In this document: piece by piece, positions 45,141 through 54,247 of the stretch
Layout of the letters: each line of letters begins with the position of its first letter
Numbering within the stretch: position 1 is the first letter of the stretch
Origin: Eubacteriales bacterium
GTDB taxonomy: Bacteria; Bacillota; Clostridia; Peptostreptococcales; Anaerovoracaceae
Assembly (NCBI GenBank): GCA_028872475.1
Contig: JAQYMQ010000002.1
Location: forward strand, 52,306 to 116,305
Reading direction: 5' to 3'
DNA: 64,000 nucleotides
The notes under the pieces: model-generated
The model's input: only the letters and a program-made list of their open reading frames with translations
Database searches by the model: none
Told to the model about the DNA's origin: nothing
Program-made: the position numbers and the translations under genes

Positions 45141-46919
45141 ATGAAAGTAAAAAACAGAAGCGAAATTCCACAGGAATTTAAATGGGATATAGAGGATATG
45201 TACAGCGATGAAACGCTATGGGAAAAAGATATTGAAGAGGCAATAGAGGATTCAGTCGAGTTTGCTAAATATGAAGAAAAAATACTAGATTCTGCTTCCA
45301 ATCTTCTTCGTGTATGCCAACTTAGAGATAAAATTTGGCAAAAAATCGAAAAAGTTTACGTATATGCAAGAATGAGACGAGACGAAGATAATACTAACTC
45401 TAAATACCAAGCAATGTCTGACAAAGCGTCAATGTCGATTGCAAAAATTCAATCAAACACATATTTCTTCACATCAGAAGTTATATCTGCCGAATTTGAT
45501 TTGATTAAAAAATATATTAACGAAGAACCTAAACTGGAAATATACCTATTTATGTTTGAAAACATGTTTAGAGAAAAACAGCACGTACTAACTAAAACCG
45601 AAGAAAATATTATTGCACAATATTCAGAAATTACACCTACTACAAACAATATTTTCACTATGCTAAACAATGCTGATATTCAATTTGCTCCAATACAAAC
45701 TCCAGACGGCGAAAAAGAATTAACACACGGCAATTACATAGCTTTCATGGAATCTTCTGACGTAAATATTAGAAAACAGGCCTTTGAATCTATGTATACA
45801 TCATACAAAAATCTTATTAATACAATCGCAACCATCTATAATTATCGTGTAAAGACAAATGTTATCAATTCTAAACTACGAAAATATGACTCCTGCATGG
45901 AATCCTTCTTAAAAGGTGATAATGTAAGCAAAGACGTCTACAACAACCTTATTGATGTAGTCCACGAATATTTGCCATACCTACATAAATATATTGAATT
46001 ACGCAAAAAGTTGCTGGGTGTTGACGAACTGAAGATGCACGACGTTTACTGCCCTCTTATTCAATATGAAGAAGATGTAATCGAATACAATAATGCTAAA
46101 GACATTATTTCTACAGCACTACAGCCTCTTGGCGAAACATATGTGAATGACCTATTAAAAGGTTTAAATAGCGGCTGGGTTGACATTTACGAAAACAAAA
46201 ATAAGACAAGCGGAGCTTATAGTTTCGGTTCATATGACTCAAAGCCTTACATACTAATGAATTATTCAAACAAACTAAAAGATGTATTTACGCTAATTCA
46301 TGAACTTGGTCATTCCATGCACAGCTATTATACAAGAGCAAATCAACCTTACATCTACGGTGGCCACAGTATTTTTACTGCTGAAGTTGCCTCTACAGTA
46401 AATGAAAATCTTTTAATAAAACATCTGATTAAAAACACTGATAATATTGAAAAGAAAAAATACTTAATCAATTATCATATCGAAGAATTTAGAACAACTC
46501 TGTTCAGACAGACAATGTTTGCTGAATTTGAAAAGTGGACACATGAATCTGTAGAAGCTTCTACTCCGCTTTCTGCAAATTCTATGTGTAAATATTATGA
46601 AGAATTAAATAAAAAATATTTTGGCGATGCAATTGCCGACGATGATTTCATCAAGTATGAATGGGCAAGAATCCCTCATTTCTACAACGCATTTTATGTA
46701 TATAAATATGCTACTGGTTATTCTGCAGCTTCAGCAATCTCTGAAATAATCTTAAAAGATGGGGCAGACAATTATCTGGAATTTTTGAAAACCGGAGAAT
46801 CTAATCATCCAATAGAATTGTTGAAAATTGCCGGTGTAGATATGTCATCTCCTGCTCCAATAAGAGAAGCTCTTGATGTATTTAAACAGCTAGTAGAAGA
46901 ATTTGAAGCATTAATATAA
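45141..46919 (+). CDS. pepF: Oligoendopeptidase F
   Basis: A 592-residue M3-family zinc endopeptidase that cleaves short peptides in the cytoplasm. The zinc site is IHELGHSMHSYY near residue 383 (HExxH), with the third ligand Glu in SIFTAEVASTVNE near 412. N-terminal PepF motif WDIEDMYSDE near 14. Full length. GGAG precedes the ATG. It is divergent from murI and is followed 105 bp later by the pseudouridine synthase gene. Confidence 0.95.
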   Translation: MKVKNRSEIPQEFKWDIEDMYSDETLWEKDIEEAIEDSVEFAKYEEKILDSASNLLRVCQLRDKIWQKIEKVYVYARMRRDEDNTNSKYQAMSDKASMSIAKIQSNTYFFTSEVISAEFDLIKKYINEEPKLEIYLFMFENMFREKQHVLTKTEENIIAQYSEITPTTNNIFTMLNNADIQFAPIQTPDGEKELTHGNYIAFMESSDVNIRKQAFESMYTSYKNLINTIATIYNYRVKTNVINSKLRKYDSCMESFLKGDNVSKDVYNNLIDVVHEYLPYLHKYIELRKKLLGVDELKMHDVYCPLIQYEEDVIEYNNAKDIISTALQPLGETYVNDLLKGLNSGWVDIYENKNKTSGAYSFGSYDSKPYILMNYSNKLKDVFTLIHELGHSMHSYYTRANQPYIYGGHSIFTAEVASTVNENLLIKHLIKNTDNIEKKKYLINYHIEEFRTTLFRQTMFAEFEKWTHESVEASTPLSANSMCKYYEELNKKYFGDAIADDDFIKYEWARIPHFYNAFYVYKYATGYSAASAISEIILKDGADNYLEFLKTGESNHPIELLKIAGVDMSSPAPIREALDVFKQLVEEFEALI

Positions 46920-47024
46920 GCTGATAATCTATATATCATATTAAATACTATTTAAAATAAAAATTTAAATTCAAATTTTAAATCGATATCAATTAAAAAT
47001 AAATATAAATAGCAACAATAAAAA

Positions 47025-47945
47025 ATGTACAAAAATTTTAATTACACAATCACAAGTGAAGATGTAAAAAATAATATTCAAGTTAAGGATGTCCTGCGCA
47101 AAAATCTTAACTTTTCTTCACGTTTAATCACAAAGATTAAAAAAAATAATGGAATTAGATTAAATGGCGAACTTATCCCTGCATGGATAAATCCAAAAGA
47201 AGGTGATATTGTTACTGTCGTTCTTCCAGAGGAAAAAAGTGACTTTCAACCTAGTGATATTCCAATAAATGTGGTATTTGAAGATGAGCATTTACTAATT
47301 ATTAATAAACAACCCGGTCACGTAGTACATCCAACTGCCAGCCACCAAGAAAACACCATTGCAAATGGAATAACTAAGTATATGCAAGATACAGATCAAA
47401 TTTTCAAACTAAGATTTATTAATCGACTAGATAGAGACACTTCAGGTCTGTTAATTCTAGGTAAAAACTCACACTCACAAAACGTCCTCTCAAAACAAAT
47501 GAGAGACGGTAGAATAAAAAAAGAATACATTGCTATAGTCTGTGGCACTTTAGACAAAAAGAACGGCACAATTGACTTTCCAATAGGCAGACCTGATAGT
47601 GAAAATATTAAAAGAGCTGTTATGATTAATGGTTCTGAATGCAAAACACATTATAAAACACGTGCGATATACAAAGATACAAACGGAAATAAATATAGTG
47701 AATTACAAATTCATCTTGAAACCGGAAGGACTCATCAAATCAGAGTACATATGAGTCATATAGGACATCCAATATTAGCAGATTCACTGTATGGAACTAA
47801 TTCAACATTAATAGACAGACAAGCTCTACATGCATTTTCATTGGAATTTTTTCATCCAATAACCAACGACAAACTCTCTTTAAAAGCTGATGTTCCCCAT
47901 GATATGCAAAGAGTAAAATCACAATTACAAGAAATTATTGGATAA
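47025..47945 (+). CDS. RluA/RluD-family pseudouridine synthase
   Basis: A 306-residue enzyme that isomerises uridines in rRNA. It has an N-terminal S4-like RNA-binding domain (LRKNLNFSSRLITKIKKNNG, about 24-43), the catalytic INRLDRDTSGLLILGK near 130-145 with the Asp, and the C-terminal GRTHQIRVHMSHIGHPILAD near 228. The family has several paralogues and the exact site is not fixed here; RluD-like is a fair guess. Weak ribosome-binding site. Confidence 0.92.
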   Translation: MYKNFNYTITSEDVKNNIQVKDVLRKNLNFSSRLITKIKKNNGIRLNGELIPAWINPKEGDIVTVVLPEEKSDFQPSDIPINVVFEDEHLLIINKQPGHVVHPTASHQENTIANGITKYMQDTDQIFKLRFINRLDRDTSGLLILGKNSHSQNVLSKQMRDGRIKKEYIAIVCGTLDKKNGTIDFPIGRPDSENIKRAVMINGSECKTHYKTRAIYKDTNGNKYSELQIHLETGRTHQIRVHMSHIGHPILADSLYGTNSTLIDRQALHAFSLEFFHPITNDKLSLKADVPHDMQRVKSQLQEIIG

Positions 47946-47997
47946 CCATACATCAGTATATTCATCATATCAATATACCGATAAGAATAAATAAATA

Positions 47998-48070
47998 TCC
48001 ACACGTAAAACGTGAAATTTGCTTTTATACAAGAACAAACTACCCATTTTACAGGTAGTTTTGCTTTATA
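47998..48070 (+). mobile_element. IS200/IS605-like end remnant or small MITE
   Basis: A hairpin CACGTAAAACGTG at 48002-48014, similar to the one (CCACGTTAAACGTGG) at the truncated IS200 element near 26.9 kb, is followed by a hairpin AACTACC-GGTAGTT at 48038-48060 flanked on both sides by TTTGCTTTTATACAA / TTTGCTTTATACAA. No transposase is present. These features fit the ends of a deleted element, but the call is weak. Confidence 0.35.
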
Positions 48071-48074
48071 CAAC

Positions 48075-48117
48075 AAAAAATGCTGTAACCATTTGATATA
48101 ATGGCAACAGCATTTTT
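48075..48117. terminator. Bidirectional terminator between pseudouridine synthase and flavin reductase genes
   Basis: Nested inverted repeat TGCTGT-CCAT / ATGG-ACAGCA flanked by AAAAAA and TTTTT. Confidence 0.88.
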
Positions 48118-48120
48118 AAG

Positions 48121-48729
48121 TTATCTACGTCTTTGAATTCTTTCTCTATTACGTCTCTTCTTGGTCTTTGGTTTCATTACAGAATATCCAAAACTACCAA
48201 GCGGATTAGTCTTAAGTGCAAAATATTCACCATGATTATAAGATACTAACTTTGCTTTATCAAGACAAAATCTATCCGTATCATCAAACAAATCCTCTGA
48301 ACCATGTACTGCGACAATTTCAGCAATAAACATATCATGACTTCCAAACTCTTTTATCTCTTTTACCACACATTCAATATTTAATGGAGATTGCGCAACC
48401 AATGGTGCATCTACTTTATCAGCCTTTTCTTTTTTTAAAGAACAAACTTCAAACTTATCTACATCCCTACCTGAACGCACACCACAAAAATCCGTTTCCT
48501 TAACTATATCTTCTGTAACAAGATTTATTACAAATTCTCCACTATCTGCAATCATAGAATGAGATTTTCTTGATTTTCTAACCGATACATATGTCATAGG
48601 TGGATTTGTATTTATTATACCGGTCCAAGCTATAGTAATTAAATTATCTTCTACACCATCTGTACAAGATACTAAAACTACAGGCAATGGATTTAACATA
48701 GTCCCCGGTTTCATAGTTATTTTTCCCAT
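48121..48729 (-). CDS. Flavin reductase-like FMN-binding protein
   Basis: A 202-residue protein of the flavin reductase-like family. The fold is indicated by LNPLPVVLVSCTDG near 12, NLITIAWTGIINTNPPM near 29 and YVSVRKSRKSHSMI near 46, the FMN-binding segments. The C-terminus is an unusually basic tail (KPKTKKRRNRERIQRRR). It may transfer electrons from NAD(P)H to flavin or have another reductase role; the substrate is unknown. AGGAGG precedes the ATG. It stands alone between a bidirectional terminator and an inverted repeat. Confidence 0.88.
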   Translation of the reverse strand: MGKITMKPGTMLNPLPVVLVSCTDGVEDNLITIAWTGIINTNPPMTYVSVRKSRKSHSMIADSGEFVINLVTEDIVKETDFCGVRSGRDVDKFEVCSLKKEKADKVDAPLVAQSPLNIECVVKEIKEFGSHDMFIAEIVAVHGSEDLFDDTDRFCLDKAKLVSYNHGEYFALKTNPLGSFGYSVMKPKTKKRRNRERIQRRR

Positions 48730-48752
48730 AAGATCAACCTCCTAATTTTATC

Positions 48753-48796
48753 TCTAAATTAAGAGCTACCCAAAATCGAGCAGCTCTATAAATTTA
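48753..48796. repeat. Imperfect inverted repeat in the flavin reductase leader
   Basis: CTAAATT-AGAGCT / AGCTCT-AATTTAG arms around a 14-base loop, 25 bases upstream of the flavin reductase ATG. It lacks a T-tract, so it is more likely an operator or a 5' UTR hairpin than a terminator, though it may end the upstream surface gene. Confidence 0.45.
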
Positions 48797-48861
48797 GTAT
48801 TGAATTATTACAAGATTAAAAATTGTTTTTATATTATTCAATTAATATTTAATATATTGCA

Positions 48862-51111
48862 TTAATTTTCTTTTTTTCTTGCAAGACATATAATAGCACA
48901 TAATGATACTGATAGTACTATAAACGCAAGATATAATGATAAATATGCATCATCACCTGTATTAACAGATACATCAGATTTTTGTGGTTTTTTCGGATTT
49001 TTATCTAATGCCGGCTTTGGTTTATCATTATTATCTGTATTTGGCGTAATATTGTCATTAGGTATAACCTTTTTTTCATAAATTGCATATACAGTTACAT
49101 CTTCTTTAACGACAGTCGAACCTGTAAATACAGTTCCTTTACCATCTTTTTGAGTATTCCATTCCTTAAATATATATCCTTCTTTTGTTGGTTGTTGTGG
49201 CATTACTTGATCTTTAAAAGAATCTCCGTCAATAGACTTACCATTTTCTACTGTAACTGTGGCATAATTATTATCATTATTTACAAAATTAACTACATTG
49301 TCAGCAACATAACGCCAATGCCCTACAAATACAACATTTTTACCTTCAATAGTAACCTTCATTGGATCTGGCTGATTTTCAGCTCCTGAAAGTTTCCATC
49401 CATCAAACATCCATCTTCCGCCATCAACACGTATTTCACTCTTTTTAGGTGTAGGTGGCGTTACTTCATCACCATTAGCAAGATTATCAAGCTCAGGACA
49501 CAACGTCTTAACCTCATCAGGTAATTCTTTTCCATCTGTATCACTTTCAAAAGTATACTTTGCTGTATATCCTTTTACATAAAGTAATACAGGAAGATAA
49601 AGTTTCTCTGTATATGGATTATGCAACTCATCACCTTCTCGAGGTCTTATCATTGCACCTGTATCATAATAATATGTTACAAATGTATTAGGTTCTACAC
49701 CTGTAATACCTTCAGAAGATACAGAAACACCATCCACTCTATGTCCGTCGATTTTTAATTGCTTAGGTATTCTACCAGTATCATAATCATATATTACAAC
49801 CTTTTCTTCACCTTTCTTGTATCTTGTCATATATATGCTCTTTTCTGAGCCGTCTTTAACAATTCTATCGTATTTGAAATTAGGAACATACGAGTCAAGC
49901 TTCAAAGGTTCACCCTTTTTAGGTGCATCAACTTCTAGTGCAAATGACGTAATTTCTGATCCTCTATGATTTTGATAAGAAATAGACCTTATACCAAAAT
50001 CTCTAATTTTAGCAGGCAAATCAAGAGCTAAAAGTCTATTGCCATAAAAATGTGCATCCTGATCAGGACCAGCTTCATCTATTTTTATATTGCTTAAATC
50101 TACATAATATAAATTATGATTGTTATCTAGAAAAAATTGCTGAATTGCAGTTGTAATTCCTTCAGCGTCTATATTAGATATACTATTATTACGCATATCT
50201 AAAAATTTTAATTGAGGCTTTTCTCCCAATTTAACATTTGTTAATGACTCAACATACTTTATATATAAAGTAGATAAATCATTCATTTCTGAAACATCTA
50301 CAGATTTAATCTGGTTTGGTTTACCTAAAATTTCCGGATTATATTTATTTTCAATATTTTCTAACACTAATTTATTTATACTATTTGGAACCTTAGGTTG
50401 TTCTAAAAGACCTGTCTGGCGAATTTGAACATCTTTTAAATTAATATTTTTAGACAAATCAATCCTGGGTAAATTGCCTCCTCTAATAAGAACGGTTTCT
50501 AATTTTTTATTAGCAGATAAATCTAAACCACTGATATCAACACTTGCTAAAAAAGTCATACTAATATAGTTTAAATTAGTCATATTATTGATGCATTTGT
50601 TTAAATGATCAACATCCTTTACTTTTATACCTGTTGTAACAACAGTTCCATCCGATGACGCAGATGACAAAATAAATATATCTACATTCTTAAAATATTC
50701 TAAACCTGTTAGATCATACTCCGTATCTTTGTGTTTCATATTCTGGGTATCAAATCTAGATTTATTATCTATTATAGATTTTGTCAAAAATGGTTTTATT
50801 TCATCCCTAACAGTAACAATATTCTCTGATTTAAAATGATCAATTAAAAATTCTCTAAATTCAGCATCTGGAAAATTAGCTTCGTTTAAAAATAATACTT
50901 CCTGATATACCGTTCCATCAGCACCTGTGTACGGACCCACAAACCCCTTTTCATCTCCTGTTGCAGCAGCTCTATCTTGAGACGGTTGATTTGTCGGATT
51001 AACATTATTTTCTGCAAATATTGGACTTATGCTTAATTGCATCAACATCAAAAAACTCACTGTCAAAACCATACTTATCTTAAAAAATTTACTTTTATTA
51101 GTTATATTCAT
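48862..51111 (-). CDS. Surface protein with LRR-like region, SHIRT and InlB-type repeats, TGD-type anchor
   Basis: A 749-residue exported protein. The signal peptide ends near residue 32 (SPIFAEN). Residues about 130-340 have LRR-like repeats (ISGLDLSANKKLETVLI, RIDLSKNINLKDVQI), suggesting a ligand-binding surface. A SHIRT domain follows (YTFESDTDGKELPDEV, VDGGRWMFDGW, VVFVGHWRYVAD, about 520-610), then an InlB/Flg_new repeat (GYIFKEWNTQKDGKGTVF). The tail has VNTGDDA, a hydrophobic helix and RKKEN, again TGD rather than LPXTG. I use the ATG five bases after AAAGGTGG, not the GTG upstream. Related in SHIRT and anchor to the 680-residue protein at 1.9 kb. Confidence 0.85.
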   Translation of the reverse strand: MNITNKSKFFKISMVLTVSFLMLMQLSISPIFAENNVNPTNQPSQDRAAATGDEKGFVGPYTGADGTVYQEVLFLNEANFPDAEFREFLIDHFKSENIVTVRDEIKPFLTKSIIDNKSRFDTQNMKHKDTEYDLTGLEYFKNVDIFILSSASSDGTVVTTGIKVKDVDHLNKCINNMTNLNYISMTFLASVDISGLDLSANKKLETVLIRGGNLPRIDLSKNINLKDVQIRQTGLLEQPKVPNSINKLVLENIENKYNPEILGKPNQIKSVDVSEMNDLSTLYIKYVESLTNVKLGEKPQLKFLDMRNNSISNIDAEGITTAIQQFFLDNNHNLYYVDLSNIKIDEAGPDQDAHFYGNRLLALDLPAKIRDFGIRSISYQNHRGSEITSFALEVDAPKKGEPLKLDSYVPNFKYDRIVKDGSEKSIYMTRYKKGEEKVVIYDYDTGRIPKQLKIDGHRVDGVSVSSEGITGVEPNTFVTYYYDTGAMIRPREGDELHNPYTEKLYLPVLLYVKGYTAKYTFESDTDGKELPDEVKTLCPELDNLANGDEVTPPTPKKSEIRVDGGRWMFDGWKLSGAENQPDPMKVTIEGKNVVFVGHWRYVADNVVNFVNNDNNYATVTVENGKSIDGDSFKDQVMPQQPTKEGYIFKEWNTQKDGKGTVFTGSTVVKEDVTVYAIYEKKVIPNDNITPNTDNNDKPKPALDKNPKKPQKSDVSVNTGDDAYLSLYLAFIVLSVSLCAIICLARKKEN

Positions 51112-51174
51112 ATTAACCACCTTTCCTAATATACATATAACTCTTTATATCATCGTTTAATAACTGCAACTTTT

Positions 51175-51987
51175 TTAATCACTAATCAAAAACTTATTCT
51201 TAACTTTATCCCAAAAATCATAAGATTCCAATCTGTACAAATTAACTTTCTTTTCTCCAACTTTTATTTTAATTATTTTTATATCTTTCATCTTATGATC
51301 AATACCATCTGCAATAACCGAAAAAGTCTTGTATCTAGTCATATCAGGCACAATTTCCAACTCTAGGTCATGCGGCAACAATAAGCTTGAAGTAAATGCT
51401 CTAAACGCTGTAGTATTCATTGGCGCAATCGGTGTCACCTGTAAAAGATTTAATCTCGGATCTACAATCGAACCATTTAACGAATAGTTATACGCTGTAG
51501 AACCTGCGGAAGATGCAACTGAAACACCATCTCCACTGAAATTTTCAATAAAACTACCATCTATAGAAATCTCTAGATGACAAACTCTAAAATTACTCCC
51601 CCTCAATATTATTTCATTAAGAGCTTCAAATTTTTTAATATTCCCTTCAACATCTTCAACAATACACTCTACAATACTAAGCGGTTGAACTTTAAACGTC
51701 TTATCACAAAAACTATCAATAAAAACATCTATATCATCTGCATCTATTTCTTGGAAAAACCCTAGCGTGCCCGTATTAATTCCAACAATAGGAGTAGATG
51801 TAAAGTTAAATCTATGTATCGTATCAAGAAGTGTTCCATCTCCACCAATACATACTATTAAATCCAATACATCATTCTTATTTTCAGAAACAGTTATCCC
51901 TCGTTTATTAAATTTTTCAATCAATTTTTTCTTTGTATCAATAGAATAATCTAATTCATTACTTGATATATATACTTTTTTATTCAT
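51175..51987 (-). CDS. nadK: NAD kinase
   Basis: A 270-residue kinase that makes NADP from NAD. GGDGTLLDTIHRF near 50 is the catalytic motif, GINTGTLGFFQE near 70 and DGVSVASSAGSTAYNYSLNGS near 158 the nucleotide-binding segments. I start at the ATG (51987) after a GGTG-type site; an in-frame GTG 12 bases earlier is possible. In many Firmicutes nadK is near argR-recN, but here it is between a surface protein gene and 6S RNA. Confidence 0.95.
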   Translation of the reverse strand: MNKKVYISSNELDYSIDTKKKLIEKFNKRGITVSENKNDVLDLIVCIGGDGTLLDTIHRFNFTSTPIVGINTGTLGFFQEIDADDIDVFIDSFCDKTFKVQPLSIVECIVEDVEGNIKKFEALNEIILRGSNFRVCHLEISIDGSFIENFSGDGVSVASSAGSTAYNYSLNGSIVDPRLNLLQVTPIAPMNTTAFRAFTSSLLLPHDLELEIVPDMTRYKTFSVIADGIDHKMKDIKIIKIKVGEKKVNLYRLESYDFWDKVKNKFLISD

Positions 51988-52029
51988 TAAAAACACCACT
52001 AAATTAATTGGAAATACCTTTAAATAAAA

Positions 52030-52200
52030 AAATCCAGAATACCGTCTGACCCGTAATTCACGCCTTACTGATGTAAGGTGGGTCTCTCATCAGGCTTCTA
52101 TCATCTTTTCATTAGAAAAAAGATATCTACGCTGAACTCTAAGTCCCGATTGAATAATGTAGGTTGAATTATGCAGTCAAACGAATATCCCAGAATCACT
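52030..52200 (-). ncRNA. ssrS: 6S RNA
   Basis: A regulator that binds the sigma-70-type RNA polymerase holoenzyme by mimicking an open promoter. The minus strand starts TTCTGGGATATTCGTTTGACT and ends GGGTCAGACGGTATTCTGGA; these halves pair over about 17 bp (CTGGGATATT/GGTATTCTGG and GTTTGAC/GTCAGAC), closing a large central bubble with a terminal hairpin. Blocks such as AGAAGCCT, ACCTTACATCAGTAAGG and GTGAATTACGGGTC correspond in order to the 3' half of E. coli 6S. A T-run follows. It has its own promoter and stands between yebC and nadK. Confidence 0.85.
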
Positions 52201-52220
52201 AAACATTATTATCTATATAA

Positions 52221-52249
52221 ATTATACAACTATCGCACAGCTCATACAA
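52221..52249 (-). promoter_or_regulatory. Promoter of 6S RNA
   Basis: Minus strand TTGTAT at 52249-52244, 17-bp spacer, TATAAT at 52226-52221. Transcription would start near 52214, shortly before the closing stem of the RNA. Confidence 0.75.
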
Positions 52250-52284
52250 TCATATATTTTAAAGATATAGTTTGTAAATAAAAA

Positions 52285-53007
52285 CTATCCTAAGTCTACT
52301 GTACAGTTATGATAAACCTTTTGAACATCGTCATTGTTCTCTAAAGCATCAATCATCTTTTCAAGATTTTTAATATCCCCTTCTTCAGTAGGAGTAATTT
52401 CCATAGAAGGTAAATACTCTACGTCAGCTTCTACAAACTGATAACCCGCCTGTCTAAGTTCTTCACAAACTTCATTGAAAGAATTTTCATCTGTCAAGAT
52501 TTCAAAGCTATCATCATAAGTAACCATATCTTCCATACCGGCATTAAGAGCAACTTCCATAAGTGCATCTTCATCAATATCGTCAGTTTTTTCAATAACT
52601 ATAAGACCTTTTCTTGCAAACATATAAGAAACACAGCCTGGAGTTCCTAAATTACCACCGTATTTATCAAATGCATGCTTCACTGATGATGTCGTCCTAT
52701 TCTTATTATCAGTAAGAGTCTCAACGATTACCGCTACTCCCGCTGCACCATAGCCTTCAAAAGAACCACTTTCATAACTCTCTCCAGCAAGCTCTCCTGT
52801 TCCCTTTTTGATAGCCCTCTTTATATTTTCATTAGGCATATTAACTGCCTTAGCTTTTTCAATAGCATGTTTCAATGAAACATTGTAATCCGGATCTCCG
52901 CCCGCCTTTGCTGCAACTGTAATTGCTCTCGCAAACTTTGTAAACATCGCTGCTCTTCTCGCATCCTGCTTCTCTTTTCTTCCCGCTATAGTACCATGTC
53001 TACCCAA
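52285..53007 (-). CDS. YebC/PmpR-family protein
   Basis: A 240-residue member of a universal family that was long called a transcriptional regulator and is now linked to ribosome stalling relief at polyproline. MGRHGTIAGRK near the start, KAGGDPDYN (about 33-42), RAIKKGTGE and the central YMFARKGLI are family landmarks. Its start is the expected MGRHGTI. Full length. Confidence 0.95.
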   Translation of the reverse strand: MGRHGTIAGRKEKQDARRAAMFTKFARAITVAAKAGGDPDYNVSLKHAIEKAKAVNMPNENIKRAIKKGTGELAGESYESGSFEGYGAAGVAVIVETLTDNKNRTTSSVKHAFDKYGGNLGTPGCVSYMFARKGLIVIEKTDDIDEDALMEVALNAGMEDMVTYDDSFEILTDENSFNEVCEELRQAGYQFVEADVEYLPSMEITPTEEGDIKNLEKMIDALENNDDVQKVYHNCTVDLG

Positions 53008-53131
53008 AACTTTTACCTTCCTTTTCTCTCTTTTATTTTATTAATATAATCATTTTAATAAACTATTTATTAGCTATTTATTAATCATTAAAGTCATATT
53101 ATTACATAACCATTATATCACAAATTGAAAA

Positions 53132-54247
53132 TTACGATTCCCTACGCTCTTCTTCCCATTCAAAATCATTTACAAGATCTCTCTTAACATTCATCTTATG
53201 GGCTGCATAAAGTTGAGTAGTCGTAACCTGTTCGTGATCCATAAGGGCTTGCACATCATATATAGAATTGCCTCGTGCTATAAGACTTGTAGCTGTAGTC
53301 GCTCTTAGCTTGTGCGGACTATATCCGGCTTTCCTAGACGTTCTCATCCCAATAGATGTATATTTCTTGACCAGTTCTCTAATCTGTCTACCTGTCATTC
53401 TTTTATTTTGCAAGGACAAAAATAATGCATCTTCATCTGTATCACTACTTCTCTCATTTTCAATGTAATCCAAAACAACAGAAATAACAGATTTGTTTAA
53501 AGGCATAACTGATTCCTTATCCCTCTTCCTATATATTTTGAATTCTCCCCTGTTAAAATTAAACGAAGAAACATTTAATTGCTCAAGTTCCGACAATCTT
53601 AAACCATAAGTAACAAATATAACAAGTATTGCCTTATCTCTCTTCTTAGTCTTTTCCCAAAACTGTAATTCCTTCTTAGTCAATCCGCTACCCGTCGAAA
53701 CGGCATCGAGCATTACCATAACCTCATCATCCTGTAAAGCTTTAATCTCTCGTTCGCCAGCCTTTGAAACTCTAATAGGCTCAAATCCATCCGTAATATT
53801 CTTATCCACAATACCTTCACGATATAGCTGTTTAAACATTACAGACAAAGAAGACTTCTTCCTTGCAAGCGTTCTGTTGCTATTTTCATAGATATATGTT
53901 GTTTTATTCTTTTTCTTTTCATATCTTCTGCAGTAGTCTATAAAAATATTTATGTCTACTGATTCGACTTTGTTTATTTCTCCTTGTTTTATCTTACTGA
54001 TATCCTCAGCTGCAGTAAGATCTGTCTCGCTTATTAAATACTCAAAGAAAAATTTTATGTCATGCAAATATGAAAGCCTAGTAAGTGGAAGAACATTGCC
54101 CTTTAAATACATAAAAAATCCACGCAAAAAGCTAGGAAATTGTTTTTGTAATTCCTCACACTCATCCTTAATCAAATGCTCTTTTTCAACAACATTGTCC
54201 GGCTTATCGCTCTTATTATGAATTTTTATATTCTTTCTCTCAGCCAA
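53132..54247 (-). CDS. XerS-like tyrosine recombinase
   Basis: A 371-residue integrase-family protein. The catalytic residues are seen in GLRLSELEQL (Arg, about 215), HKLRATTAT (His-x-x-Arg, about 310), DHEQ (His, about 338) and the nucleophile Tyr in QLYAAHKM (about 346). The N-terminal SAM-like DNA-binding domain is long, as in XerS, the single-recombinase type used for chromosome dimer resolution at difSL in streptococci. It starts with TTG inside the end of miaA, with a GGAG site eight bases upstream; no nearby ATG fits. Its place among core genes favours a chromosomal resolvase rather than a phage integrase. Confidence 0.85.
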   Translation of the reverse strand: MAERKNIKIHNKSDKPDNVVEKEHLIKDECEELQKQFPSFLRGFFMYLKGNVLPLTRLSYLHDIKFFFEYLISETDLTAAEDISKIKQGEINKVESVDINIFIDYCRRYEKKKNKTTYIYENSNRTLARKKSSLSVMFKQLYREGIVDKNITDGFEPIRVSKAGEREIKALQDDEVMVMLDAVSTGSGLTKKELQFWEKTKKRDKAILVIFVTYGLRLSELEQLNVSSFNFNRGEFKIYRKRDKESVMPLNKSVISVVLDYIENERSSDTDEDALFLSLQNKRMTGRQIRELVKKYTSIGMRTSRKAGYSPHKLRATTATSLIARGNSIYDVQALMDHEQVTTTQLYAAHKMNVKRDLVNDFEWEEERRES

